Below, one piece after another: positions 34,937 through 43,267 of a DNA stretch of 64,000 nucleotides (position 1 is its first letter; each line of letters begins with the position of its first letter). The stretch is taken from assembly GCF_018130545.1 (NCBI RefSeq), contig NZ_JAFCKF010000013.1, positions 1 through 64,000 of the forward strand. Direction: 5' to 3'. A program made the position numbers and the translations under genes. A model generated the notes under the pieces. The model saw only the letters and a list, made by a program, of their open reading frames with translations. It was not told the DNA's origin and searched no databases. Origin of the DNA: Bradyrhizobium tropiciagri. GTDB lineage: Bacteria > Pseudomonadota > Alphaproteobacteria > Rhizobiales > Xanthobacteraceae.

Positions 34937-35646
34937 TCTCGCTGTTCATGACGTTCTCCGATCCAAAGGCCGAGCGGCGAATTCACGCGGACGATGTTGC
35001 GGCTGCTTCTGCCATCGTGGGATCGATCCCGGGGATGGCCGAAGGCCTGCTGTTCACGCCGCTGGAGCAATCGGTCGATCATCCCTACAAGGCCGACGGG
35101 GTCGGGCCGGTGTTTGCGCTGCAATTGCGTTTTCCGAACCTGTTTGCGTGCGAGGCCGCGATAGATCGCGGCGACATGCTCGCAGGTCTTGCGGCAGGTC
35201 GCGGACTGCCGAGCCTTGCCAGATTGGACGTGACGCATCAGGCGATGGTGACGCGTGTGTTTCCGGTCGACGACGCCACGCATGCGGGCGGCACGGTTAC
35301 GCCGTGCAGCTACCTCGTGCATTACCCCGGGCCGGCCGAGGACATGAACGCCTGGAACTTGCATTACCTGGCGCATCATCCGTCGATCATGAGGACCTTC
35401 CCCGGCGTCCGCCAGATCGAGATCTATACGCGGATCGATTGGGTTGACCGGCTGCCGTCGCAGCGGGTCGAGTACATGCAGCGCAACAGGCTGATGTTCG
35501 ACAGCCCGCAAGCCCTTGCGCGCGCACTGAGCTCCGACGTCATCAAGCAGATGCGCGCCGACTTCGTCCAGTTTCCGCCGTTCGCCGGCGGCAACAAGCA
35601 TTTTCCGATGTTGACCAGGATCGTCCCGGCCAGAGGAGGTGGGTGA
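34933..35646 (+). CDS. EthD-like dimeric alpha/beta-barrel protein
   Basis: This 237-aa protein appears to be made of two ferredoxin-like halves. The second half carries the EthD-type signature (MNAWNLHYLAHHPSIMRTFPGVRQ). EthD-like proteins occur next to many ring-degradation genes, but few have a known reaction. Possible roles are a monooxygenase-like step, a decarboxylation or removal of a toxic intermediate. It is translationally coupled to the thioesterase and ends the ring-cleavage operon. Confidence 0.72.
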   Translation: MISLFMTFSDPKAERRIHADDVAAASAIVGSIPGMAEGLLFTPLEQSVDHPYKADGVGPVFALQLRFPNLFACEAAIDRGDMLAGLAAGRGLPSLARLDVTHQAMVTRVFPVDDATHAGGTVTPCSYLVHYPGPAEDMNAWNLHYLAHHPSIMRTFPGVRQIEIYTRIDWVDRLPSQRVEYMQRNRLMFDSPQALARALSSDVIKQMRADFVQFPPFAGGNKHFPMLTRIVPARGGG

Positions 35647-35805
35647 GGGCGGAACGCCGCGATGATGGCATTGTGCCGCTGAGTTGCCCGACGGCGCAAG
35701 CTAGTTCTGAGAATCAGCAGGCATTGTGCCGGCTCGCCAAGTCGCTGATATTGCGGTGGCGGGCTACTGTGCATGGGGTTGTTTTCGATGTTTTTTGTTG
35801 GGCAG
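35640..35805. repeat. Probable Bradyrhizobium-type intergenic repeat
   Basis: The block holds two copies of GGCATTGTGCCG (around 35668 and 35720), itself a small hairpin. It also has a GCCCGACGGC-like palindrome and an end reading CTACTGTGCATGGGG followed by T-rich DNA. I recall closely similar intergenic stretches in Bradyrhizobium genomes, but cannot check copy number. It lies between convergent operons and may also terminate transcription. Confidence 0.4.
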
Positions 35806-35830
35806 CTCGCCGGACCGACCCAAACCGGCT

Positions 35831-36544
35831 TCAGTGTCCGCCGAGATAGGCCGTGATCAGCCGGGGATCGTGGATCAGATCCTTGGCCGGGCCGGACTGC
35901 ACGATCTCGCCGGTCTCCAGCACGTAGCCATAGTCTGCGGTCTCGAGCGCGGCACGGGCGTTCTGCTCGACCAGCAGGATCGACACGCCGAGGTCGCGCA
36001 ACGACGCGATGGTGCGGAAGATCTCGCGCACGATCAGCGGCGCTAGGCCGAGGCTGGGCTCGTCGAGCATCAGCAGCGCGGGCTTGGCCATCAGCGCGCG
36101 CCCGAGCGCGAGCATCTGGCGTTCGCCGCCGGAGAGCGTGCCGGCGGCCTGGCGTTGTCGCTCCCGCAGCCGGGGAAAGCGATCATAGACCTCGTCCAGC
36201 GTCTTCTGGACGCCGGAGCGATCACGCAGGCTGTAGGAGCCGAGCAGAAGATTATCGGCAACCGACATGTCGGAGAACAGCTCGCGTTTCTCCGGAACCA
36301 GGCAGAGCCTGCGCTCTACGCGATCCTCGACAGACATTTTCCGGATGTCGCTGCCGCGGAACACCATGCTGCCGCGCGATGCGAGCAGCCCGATGGCGGC
36401 CATCAGCAAGGTGGTCTTGCCGGCGCCGTTTGGACCGATCACGGTGACGATCTGTCCCTCGTCGACCGCGAGCGAGACGTTGCGGACCGCTTCGACATTG
36501 TCGTAGCAGACGGTCACGTCGGTCATGGAGAGCATCTGGCTCAC
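35831..36544 (-). CDS. livF: Branched-chain-type ABC transporter ATPase LivF
   Basis: This 237-aa ATPase has Walker A GPNGAGKTT, signature LSGGERQMLALGRAL and Walker B LLMLDEPSLG. It is the LivF-type subunit of a HAAT-family importer, last gene of a four-gene operon that starts with the binding protein at 40544. In this island such importers commonly take up aromatic acids rather than amino acids. The start overlaps the preceding stop as ATGA. Confidence 0.92.
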   Translation of the reverse strand: MSQMLSMTDVTVCYDNVEAVRNVSLAVDEGQIVTVIGPNGAGKTTLLMAAIGLLASRGSMVFRGSDIRKMSVEDRVERRLCLVPEKRELFSDMSVADNLLLGSYSLRDRSGVQKTLDEVYDRFPRLRERQRQAAGTLSGGERQMLALGRALMAKPALLMLDEPSLGLAPLIVREIFRTIASLRDLGVSILLVEQNARAALETADYGYVLETGEIVQSGPAKDLIHDPRLITAYLGGH

Positions 36545-38310
36545 GCGACGCCTCCGAGATAGGCCTCTTGCACCCGCTCATCGCTGCGGATCGCGCTCGG
36601 GACGCCCTCGCAAAGCTTGGAGCCGAAGTCGAGCACCACGATGCGATCGACCAGCGACATCACGAACTCCATGTCGTGCTCGACGATCAGGATGGTCAGG
36701 TGATCCGCCCGCAGCGCGCGGAGCAGCTCCGCCAGTCGCAGCTTTTCCTGACGGCGCAGGCCCGCTGCCGGCTCGTCCAGCACCAGCAGCGCGGGATCCG
36801 CGGCGAGTGCGCGCGCGATCTCCAGGATGCGCTGGTTGCCGAGCGGAAGATTGCCGGCGAGCTCGAACGGCTTGTCGCCGAGTCCGACGCGCTCGAGCTG
36901 CATCAGCGCCTCGTGCCGGGCGCTGGCTTCCTCGCGCTGATTGAGGCGAAAGGCACCGGCGAGCAGGCCGCTGCTGGTGCGACCGTAGGTGCCGAGCATG
37001 ACGTTCTCCAGCAGGCTCATGCGCGGCCGCAGCTTGACATGCTGGAAGGTCCTGGCGACGCCCGCCTTGGCGATGCGGGATTGCGGATCGCGCGCGATCG
37101 AGCGTCCGGCGAAGACGATCTCGCCCTTGTTGACCCGCAGCGCGCCGGTCAGGCAGTTGAACATCGTGCTCTTGCCGGCGCCGTTCGGACCGATCACGGC
37201 GAGGATCTCGCCCGACCTCACCTCGAAGCTGACATTGTTGACCGCGACGAGGCCGCCGAACCGGCGCTCGGCGCCATCGACCTTCAGAAGCAGCTCGCCC
37301 GGTGTCGGCTGCGGACGGCGCGGCAGCGGCGGCGCCGGCTGCGGCCGCTCGCGCCTGATCTTCGGCAGATAGCGCGCGATGGAGGGCACGATGCCCTGCC
37401 GCGCCCATTGCAGGAACAGGATGAACAGCGCGGAGAAGGCGACGATCTCGAGCTGCCCGGAGGCGCCCTTGGCGATCAGCGGCAGATAGTCCTGCACGCT
37501 GTTCTTGAGCAAGGTCACGATGGCGGCGCCGACGACACCGCCGAGCAGGCTGCCGGCGCCGCCGACCATCGTCATCATCAGATATTCGATGCCCATGCTG
37601 GCATCGAACGGACCCGGGCTGATGAAGCGGCTCATATGCGCGTAAAGCCAGCCGGACAGCGAGGCCAGGAACGCCGCGATCACGAATGTCACGAGCTTGA
37701 TCCGGAAGGCGTTGATGCCGAGGCTCTCGACCAGCGTATTGCCGCCGCGCAGCGCCCGCATGGCGCGGCCGAGCCGCGAGTCCAGGAGATTGTAGCCGAG
37801 CAGGAGCACCAAAGCGACGATGCCCCAGATCAGATAGTAGATCTGGGCGCTGGAGACGAGCGCGAGCGAACCAAGATGGATCGGCGGGATCGATGAGATG
37901 CCGTTGAAGCGGCCGAGCCCCTCGACATTGCCGAACAGGAAGCCGATCGCAAGGCCCCACGCCACGGTTGAGAGCGAGAGGAAATGGCCCTGAAGGCGCA
38001 GGGTGACGACGCCGAGGATCGCCGCGACGCCGCAGGTCAGCACCACCCCGAACAGCAGGCCGAGCCAGGGCGATTGCCCGTTCAGCGCGGAGACCCACGC
38101 CGTCGCATAGGCCGCGACGCCGACGAACGCGGCCTGTCCGAACGACACGATGCCGCCGACGCCGGTGAGCAGCGCAAGGCCGATGGCGACCAGTGAATAG
38201 ATGCCGATATAGTTCATCAGCGTGACGCTGAACGGGCTCAGCACGGCGGGCGCGAGTGCGAGGCACACCACTGCCGCTGCCGCCGCGAGCCGAACATGAA
38301 AGCGCGTCAT
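36541..38310 (-). CDS. Fused permease-ATPase of a branched-chain-type ABC transporter (LivM-LivG)
   Basis: This 589-aa protein joins a LivM permease (about residues 1-310, multiple membrane segments) to a LivG ATPase (about 345-589). The ATPase has Walker A GPNGAGKST, LPLGNQRILEIARALAADP as an atypical signature and LLVLDEPAAGL as Walker B. Pro-rich sequence links the two. Fusion fixes one permease to one ATPase, and the separate LivF and LivH complete the transporter. It is coupled by four-base overlaps on both sides. Confidence 0.92.
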   Translation of the reverse strand: MTRFHVRLAAAAAVVCLALAPAVLSPFSVTLMNYIGIYSLVAIGLALLTGVGGIVSFGQAAFVGVAAYATAWVSALNGQSPWLGLLFGVVLTCGVAAILGVVTLRLQGHFLSLSTVAWGLAIGFLFGNVEGLGRFNGISSIPPIHLGSLALVSSAQIYYLIWGIVALVLLLGYNLLDSRLGRAMRALRGGNTLVESLGINAFRIKLVTFVIAAFLASLSGWLYAHMSRFISPGPFDASMGIEYLMMTMVGGAGSLLGGVVGAAIVTLLKNSVQDYLPLIAKGASGQLEIVAFSALFILFLQWARQGIVPSIARYLPKIRRERPQPAPPLPRRPQPTPGELLLKVDGAERRFGGLVAVNNVSFEVRSGEILAVIGPNGAGKSTMFNCLTGALRVNKGEIVFAGRSIARDPQSRIAKAGVARTFQHVKLRPRMSLLENVMLGTYGRTSSGLLAGAFRLNQREEASARHEALMQLERVGLGDKPFELAGNLPLGNQRILEIARALAADPALLVLDEPAAGLRRQEKLRLAELLRALRADHLTILIVEHDMEFVMSLVDRIVVLDFGSKLCEGVPSAIRSDERVQEAYLGGVA

Positions 38311-39350
38311 TCCTCGATCTCCTCCTCGGAATGCAGCGAGGCGAGGGATCGCCAGATCAGAATCGGGATCAGCAGCGAAAACACGATGACGTCTTTCAGC
38401 GCACTGCTCTGGAACGATGCGAAGCTTTCGAGAATACCGACTCCGACCGCGCCGATCGCCGCGCCGGGATAGCTGGTCATGCCGCCGACGATCGCGCCGA
38501 CGAACGCCTTGAGCCCGATCAGGAAGCCGGAATCGTAGAACACGGTATTCACCGGCGCGATCAGGATGCCGGACACGCCGGCCATCAGGGAACCCAGCAG
38601 GTAGGCGATGGTGCCGGCCCGCGCCGGCCGGATTCCCATCAACCGCGAGCCGGTGCGGTTCACCGCCGTGGCGCGGAGCGATTTTCCGACCAGCGTGAAA
38701 TCGAAGAACAGATAGAGCAGGCCGCTGAAGACCAGCGCGGCAATCACGATCAGCATGGTCTGGCCCGAGATCAGGACGCCGGCGAATTCGGTCGAGAATG
38801 ACGTCAGCGGCTCTGTGCGGACGCCTTCGGGGCCGAAGAACAGCAGGCCGAGACCGACCAGCGCGAAATGCAGCGCCACGGAGACCGTCAGCAGCAGCAG
38901 CACCGTGCCGTCGGCGATCGGGCGGAACACGATCCGGTCAAGCAGCGGGGCGATCGGCGTGATCAGCATCAGCGCCAGCACGAGCCGGACCGCGAGCGGC
39001 GGATCCATCCGCATGGCAAGCCAGGCGATGCCGACCACCGCCAGGGGAATGGCAAGATAGAACAGCAGCGCGCGCGGCAGCAGGCGCACCTCGCCGTTGC
39101 GAATGAGCGAGATGATCTCGATCAGGGTCGCAAGGCAGGCCAGCGCCACGACCAGCGCGCCCGTTCCCGGAAAGCGCTTGGCATCGAGCGCCGCAAGGGT
39201 GAGCGCGGTGAAGGCGGCGATGTCGCCGAACGGAATGAAGATGACCCGCGTCACCGTGAAGATGAGCACGGTTCCGATCGCCACCAGCGCGTAGACCGCA
39301 CCGGTGGCGATCCCGTCGATCGCAAGGATGGCTGCGATATCGCTCGTCAT
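38307..39350 (-). CDS. livH: Branched-chain-type ABC permease LivH, extended
   Basis: This 347-aa inner-membrane permease is longer than the usual ~290 aa. The extra length lies near residues 55-120, where two or three additional hydrophobic segments (around LLPRALLFYLAIPLAVVGIAWL) are inserted. The C-terminal EAA-like region is normal. It pairs with the LivM-LivG fusion. The gene starts 42 bp after the binding-protein gene. Confidence 0.9.
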   Translation of the reverse strand: MTSDIAAILAIDGIATGAVYALVAIGTVLIFTVTRVIFIPFGDIAAFTALTLAALDAKRFPGTGALVVALACLATLIEIISLIRNGEVRLLPRALLFYLAIPLAVVGIAWLAMRMDPPLAVRLVLALMLITPIAPLLDRIVFRPIADGTVLLLLTVSVALHFALVGLGLLFFGPEGVRTEPLTSFSTEFAGVLISGQTMLIVIAALVFSGLLYLFFDFTLVGKSLRATAVNRTGSRLMGIRPARAGTIAYLLGSLMAGVSGILIAPVNTVFYDSGFLIGLKAFVGAIVGGMTSYPGAAIGAVGVGILESFASFQSSALKDVIVFSLLIPILIWRSLASLHSEEEIEE

Positions 39351-39392
39351 TGAGACGCCGTTCCCCCGTCCTGATCGCCTGCCGTCTTCTGT

Positions 39393-40544
39393 CTATGGCG
39401 CGTATTTCCAGGCACCGCCGGTCAGGCGGACCACGACCAAGGAGCGCTCGTCGACGCCGGTCACCGCGCCGGGCTTGAAGTTGTAGACGGCATGCACGCC
39501 GGCGAGCTCCTTGGTGCTGAGGATGGCGTCGCGCAGCGCGGTGCGGAATTCCGGCGTGCCGGGCTTTGCGGTCTTCAGTGCTCGCTCGGCAGCGTTGGCA
39601 AAGATCAGCCAGGCATCGAACGAGTAGGCGGAGAACCCGTCGGTGGTCGGCATGTTGTGGGTCTTCTGGTAGACCGCGCGGAAGTCGAGCGCGATCTTCT
39701 TGGCAAAGTGGTCGTCCGGCAGCTGTTCGGCCACGATCACCGGGCCGGCCGAGACCTGAATGCCTTCGGCGGCCTTGCCGCCGACCGTGACGAAGTCCGG
39801 ATTGATCAGCGCCACGGTGCCGTAGGTGTTGCCCTTGAAGCCGCGCTCGGCGAGCGTGATCAGCGGCAGCGCGCCCTGCGTGCCGGAGCCGCCGATCAGC
39901 ACCGCATCGGGACGGGCAGCCATGACCTTGAGGATCTGCGCGGTCACCGAGGTGTCGGTGCGGGCATAGCGCTCGTTGGTCTGGACTTTGATGTCGTCGG
40001 CGGCCTCGGCGGCTTTGGCCCCGTTGTAGACGAGGTCGCCCCACGCATCGGAGAAGCCGACATAGCCGATGTTCTTCATGCCGTCGCGCTTCATCCGGTC
40101 GGCGACGATCTTGACCAGCAGCGAAGCCGGCTGCGGCACCGAGACGACCCATTGCTCCGGCGAGTCCGGGAGCTTGCCGATCGGCGAGATCGCGATCATC
40201 GGCACCTTCAATTCGCTGGCGACGGCAGCCATCGCGATGCTCGAGGGCGCCGTTGCGGTGCCGATCAGCAAATCGACCTTCTCTTCTTCGACGAGCTTGC
40301 GCGCGTTGCGCGTCGCAGCCGACGGGTCGGAGCCGTCGTCGAGCTGGATCAGGCGGATGGTCTCGCCGTTGATGGTCTTCTTGTATTCATAGGCGGCATT
40401 GATGCCGCGCCCATAGGGGATGCCGATCGACGCGCCGTTGCCGCTCAGCGAGGTGACGAAGCCGATCGTGATGTCGGCCTGCGCAGCCGGTGCCGCGAAG
40501 ATGCCGGCGACGAGTGCGAGTAAGCCCAGAGTCCTCTGCCGCAT
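39393..40544 (-). CDS. Periplasmic binding protein of the ABC transporter, copy 1
   Basis: This 383-aa periplasmic binding protein of the Leu/Ile/Val type has signal peptide MRQRTLGLLALVAGIFAAPA, cleaved near AQA-D. It is paralogous to the protein at 45380: they share ITIGFVTSLSG/ILVGFVTGLSG starts, LDDGSDP, AFVTSDAWGDL-like blocks and the ELAGVHAVY end region. It would bind the aromatic substrate before uptake by the Liv proteins in the same operon. A GGAGG ribosome-binding site lies nine bases upstream. Confidence 0.92.
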   Translation of the reverse strand: MRQRTLGLLALVAGIFAAPAAQADITIGFVTSLSGNGASIGIPYGRGINAAYEYKKTINGETIRLIQLDDGSDPSAATRNARKLVEEEKVDLLIGTATAPSSIAMAAVASELKVPMIAISPIGKLPDSPEQWVVSVPQPASLLVKIVADRMKRDGMKNIGYVGFSDAWGDLVYNGAKAAEAADDIKVQTNERYARTDTSVTAQILKVMAARPDAVLIGGSGTQGALPLITLAERGFKGNTYGTVALINPDFVTVGGKAAEGIQVSAGPVIVAEQLPDDHFAKKIALDFRAVYQKTHNMPTTDGFSAYSFDAWLIFANAAERALKTAKPGTPEFRTALRDAILSTKELAGVHAVYNFKPGAVTGVDERSLVVVRLTGGAWKYAP

Positions 40545-40956
40545 TTGCGTTGTCCTCCAATGATGCTGGGTATGAATGTCTGGCAGCCGGGCGGGGCGCC
40601 CGAACTGCGAACGAACCGACTGAAGGCATTGTTGCAGCGCCAGACGCCGGGCGCGGCGGAAACAAGTTCGCTCGGCCGGGCGTCAGCGGCCATGGCAAAG
40701 CATGCCGCTCGAATGGCGGGCCGGTCCTTGGCAACCGGCGAGAATATGTCGAGGCGAACGCGGACCAATGCTGCAGCCGCGATGCGCGGCCGGCGATGCT
40801 GCTGGCGGCCATCTAGGCCCGACGATCGTCCACGCGATTGAGTTTCTCAAAATCGGTGCCCTGCAACATCATCGTCATGGCCGCCGACTGCGGCCGGCGA
40901 CTGATTACTTAAAGCCTAAAGTATTCTCCGTGGCGCCGTCAACACGTGTCACCGGG

Positions 40957-40986
40957 CTGTCAGAAAAAAATGTTGTTGCATACAAT
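40957..40986 (+). promoter_or_regulatory. Candidate promoter of the racemase-thiolase operon
   Basis: -35 CTGTCA (40957-40962, 4 of 6), an 18-bp spacer and -10 TACAAT (40981-40986, 5 of 6). TTGT-tgcat-ACAA (40973-40985) is an inverted repeat that overlaps the -10, similar in layout to the iorA promoter, but it lacks TTACATGTA. The leader would be about 175 nt. Confidence 0.4.
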
Positions 40987-41084
40987 TTCGTCGGGTCGCG
41001 CCATTTCCCTCACTTCTTTGCGCCACGAAATCGACCTCCTCGTCGCGCGAGAGGGGTGACCCCGGCTGGCTCCGCCGCCCGCAT

Positions 41085-41096
41085 TTGACGCGTCAA
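41085..41096. promoter_or_regulatory. Perfect palindrome TTGACGCGTCAA
   Basis: This 12-bp perfect palindrome lies 74 bp before the racemase start and just upstream of an AT-rich stretch. It could be an operator. Its TTGACG also resembles a -35, but I see no good -10 at the right distance. Confidence 0.35.
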
Positions 41097-41169
41097 TTAG
41101 TTTATGGTTGAAATATATCCATCGGCGGGCCGACGGCCGATGCTCCTGTCACCGTTCGAGGAGAAGGGG

Positions 41170-41952
41170 ATGCGCATCTTCTGGCAGAGTTTCGTCGATG
41201 CGAGCGTGAACGCGCCCTATATGGCGCGGCTGTCGGAGTACCTGAACAATATCGCCGCGCCCGGCACGACGGTTCACGTCGAGGGCATTTCGCCGCCGGA
41301 TCGGGAGTTCGGCCGGCTTGCCGAACTGCGCTGCGCGGTTCAGGCGATCGACAACGGCATCGCGGCCGAAGAGGGCGGCTTCGATGCTTTCGTGATGGGC
41401 CACTTCCAGGATCCGGGGCTCTACGAGCTGCGCTCGACGCTCGACATTCCCGTGATCGGAACCGGCGAGGCGACGTTGCTTGCGGCGTCGCAGCTCGGCC
41501 GCCGCCTCGGCCTCGTCACGCTCGATACCGTCTTCGAGGTCTGGCACTACGAGCAGGCCGAACGCTACGGCCTCGCCGATCGCGTCGTCCACGTCACGGG
41601 CCTCGGTTGCAAGCCGGAGGATTTCGCAAGTGCGTTCGCCGGCGATGAGGCGGCCCATGCCCGGATGATCGAGGATTTCATGAGCAGCGCCCTGCAGCTG
41701 GTCGAGCGCGGTGCCGACGTGGTGATCCCGGCCGGCGTGTTGCCGGGCCTGTTGATCGGGCGGGAGCACGGCCTGAAGGTCGGGCACGCGCCGGTCGTGA
41801 ACTGCGCCGCGGTGGCGTTGAAGAGCGCCGAGATGTGGGTGCAGCTCAGGCGGCTCAACGGCACCGAGCCAAGCCGCGGACCGAGCTTCAAGCGTGCCAG
41901 TGCGTTGGCACGTGACGACTTCCGCGCGATGCTCGCGCGCAACAAGCGTTAG
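41170..41952 (+). CDS. Asp/Glu/hydantoin-racemase-family protein lacking the catalytic cysteines
   Basis: This 260-aa protein has the overall pattern of hydantoin/aspartate racemases: FDAFVMGHFQDPGLYELR, PVIGTGEATLLAASQLG and GADVVIPAGVLPGLL. In known members Cys precedes the FxDPGL motif and another sits in the LGC motif. Here these places hold His and Ala-Gly, so the usual two-base racemase mechanism cannot operate. It may be an isomerase or decarboxylase with another mechanism, or a binding protein. ATG 41170 is preceded by GGAGAAGGGG; an upstream in-frame ATG at 41104 is less supported. Confidence 0.82.
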   Translation: MRIFWQSFVDASVNAPYMARLSEYLNNIAAPGTTVHVEGISPPDREFGRLAELRCAVQAIDNGIAAEEGGFDAFVMGHFQDPGLYELRSTLDIPVIGTGEATLLAASQLGRRLGLVTLDTVFEVWHYEQAERYGLADRVVHVTGLGCKPEDFASAFAGDEAAHARMIEDFMSSALQLVERGADVVIPAGVLPGLLIGREHGLKVGHAPVVNCAAVALKSAEMWVQLRRLNGTEPSRGPSFKRASALARDDFRAMLARNKR

Positions 41953-41990
41953 CACCCAAACAGCCGATCGATTCCGGAGAGCCAGACGTG

Positions 41991-42092
41991 ATGAGACCCG
42001 AGAAGGTGCCCCTGTTCGAATGCTATCCGTGGCACTATCGACGTGAGGTTGACGGTGATCTGACGCAGGCAAGCAAGGCAGGCGGTTGGTGA
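41991..42092 (+). CDS. 33-aa small protein coupled to the thiolase-like gene
   Basis: A short open frame, MRPEKVPLFECYPWHYRREV followed by 13 residues, starts at ATG 41991 and ends with TGA 42090-42092. That TGA overlaps the GTG start of the thiolase-like gene as GTGA. CCGGAGAG lies a few bases upstream as a possible ribosome-binding site. The frame fills the space between the racemase and the thiolase-like gene (38 bp after the racemase). It could be a real small subunit, a coupling leader or the relic of a larger gene. No family is recognised. Confidence 0.55.
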   Translation: MRPEKVPLFECYPWHYRREVDGDLTQASKAGGW

Positions 42093-43267
42093 CAAACTCG
42101 CTGCGCACACCCTATGACGGCATCGTGATGGCCGCCCCCGTCACGATCCCCTATGCGCGCTATTCGATCGAGAGCGCGCAGTGGTGGATTGGCCGTGCGC
42201 TGAGTGCGGTCGTCGCAAAAGCCGGTATCAAGGCGTCCGACATCGACGGCCTGTGCGTCTCCAGCTTTACCATGGGGAATGACAGCGGGATTGGACTGAC
42301 GCAGCATTTCGGGCTGTGCGTCAGATGGCTCGACACCATTCCGCTCGGCGGTGCCAGCGCCATTGCGGCGCTGCGGAAGGCGGCGCGCGCGGTGCAGGCC
42401 CATGATGCCGACATCGTGGCGTGCGTGGCCGGCGATACCAACCATGTCGATTCCTTCCGCCTGACGCTCGAGAATTTCTCGCGCTTCAACCAGGACGCGG
42501 TCTATCCCTATGGCGCGGGCGGCGCCAATGCGAGCTTCGCGCTGATTGCGCGCAACTACATGCGGACCTTCGGCGTCACCCGCGAGGATGTCGGCAGGAT
42601 CGCGGTCGCCCAGCGCGCCAACGCGCTGCGCAACCCGCATGCGCTGATGAAGACGCCGCTGACGATCGAGCAATATCTGGCGGCCCGCCCGATATCCGAT
42701 CCGATCCATCTGTTCGATTGCGTCATGCCCTGCGCCGGTGCCGAGGCCTTCCTGGTGATGCGGGACGAGACCGCAACATCGCTTGGCTTGCCCGCGGCGC
42801 GATTGCTGTCGACGATCGAGCGGCACAATGCCTTCGCCGACGATTCGATGCAGCTGCGCGGCGGCTGGGCGATGGATATCGGCGAGCTCTATGCAATGGC
42901 CGGCGTGAAGCCCGACGATCTCGACATCGTGCAGACCTATGATGATTATCCGGTCATCACGATGATGCAGTTCGAGGATCTCGGCTTCTGCGCTAAGGGC
43001 GAGGGCGCGGCCTTCGTTCGCCAGCACGACCTGACGATCGAGGGCGACTTCCCGCACAATACCTCGGGCGGCCAGCTCTCTGCAGGGCAAGCCGGCGCCG
43101 CCGGTGCCTATCTCGGGCTCGTCGAAGGACTGCGGCAGGTGCTGGGAGAAGCTGGCCCAACACAGGTGAAGAATGCAAAACTCGGTTTGGCCGCGGGTTT
43201 CGGTATGATCAACTATGACCGTGGCCTGGCCTCCGGCGCCGCGATCTTTGCGGGGCCTGCGCGATGA
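42089..43267 (+). CDS. Thiolase-superfamily protein without thiolase catalytic residues (possible retro-aldolase)
   Basis: This 392-aa protein has the SCP2/SCPx-like thiolase fold, but at the nucleophile position the sequence reads PLGGASA (Gly88 region) instead of a Cys motif. The GHP-type motif is GGQLSAGQAGAAG with Gln334 in place of His, and the C-terminal Cys motif reads AAGFGMINYD. So all three thiolase residues are absent. Ltp2-type steroid side-chain aldolases share this absence and pair with a DUF35 protein, as here. A retro-aldol cleavage of a beta-hydroxyacyl-CoA is the best guess. GTG start overlaps the upstream small ORF. Confidence 0.85.
   Translation: MTNSLRTPYDGIVMAAPVTIPYARYSIESAQWWIGRALSAVVAKAGIKASDIDGLCVSSFTMGNDSGIGLTQHFGLCVRWLDTIPLGGASAIAALRKAARAVQAHDADIVACVAGDTNHVDSFRLTLENFSRFNQDAVYPYGAGGANASFALIARNYMRTFGVTREDVGRIAVAQRANALRNPHALMKTPLTIEQYLAARPISDPIHLFDCVMPCAGAEAFLVMRDETATSLGLPAARLLSTIERHNAFADDSMQLRGGWAMDIGELYAMAGVKPDDLDIVQTYDDYPVITMMQFEDLGFCAKGEGAAFVRQHDLTIEGDFPHNTSGGQLSAGQAGAAGAYLGLVEGLRQVLGEAGPTQVKNAKLGLAAGFGMINYDRGLASGAAIFAGPAR

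Larger units (their letters stand above)
40545..41169. other. Long divergent intergenic region
   Basis: This 625-bp region between the divergent transporter and racemase-thiolase operons has no convincing gene. It contains the candidate promoter at 40957-40986, the palindrome at 41085-41096 and an ACACGTGT palindrome (40942-40949). An in-frame extension of the racemase gene to 41104 is possible. AT content rises after 40900, typical of regulatory DNA. A promoter for the transporter operon must also lie here, but I could not choose one. Confidence 0.5.

Noticed and set aside
42089-43267. Calling the thiolase-like gene an acetyl-CoA acetyltransferase
   Set aside because: The catalytic Cys, His and second Cys are all absent, so thiolysis is unlikely.
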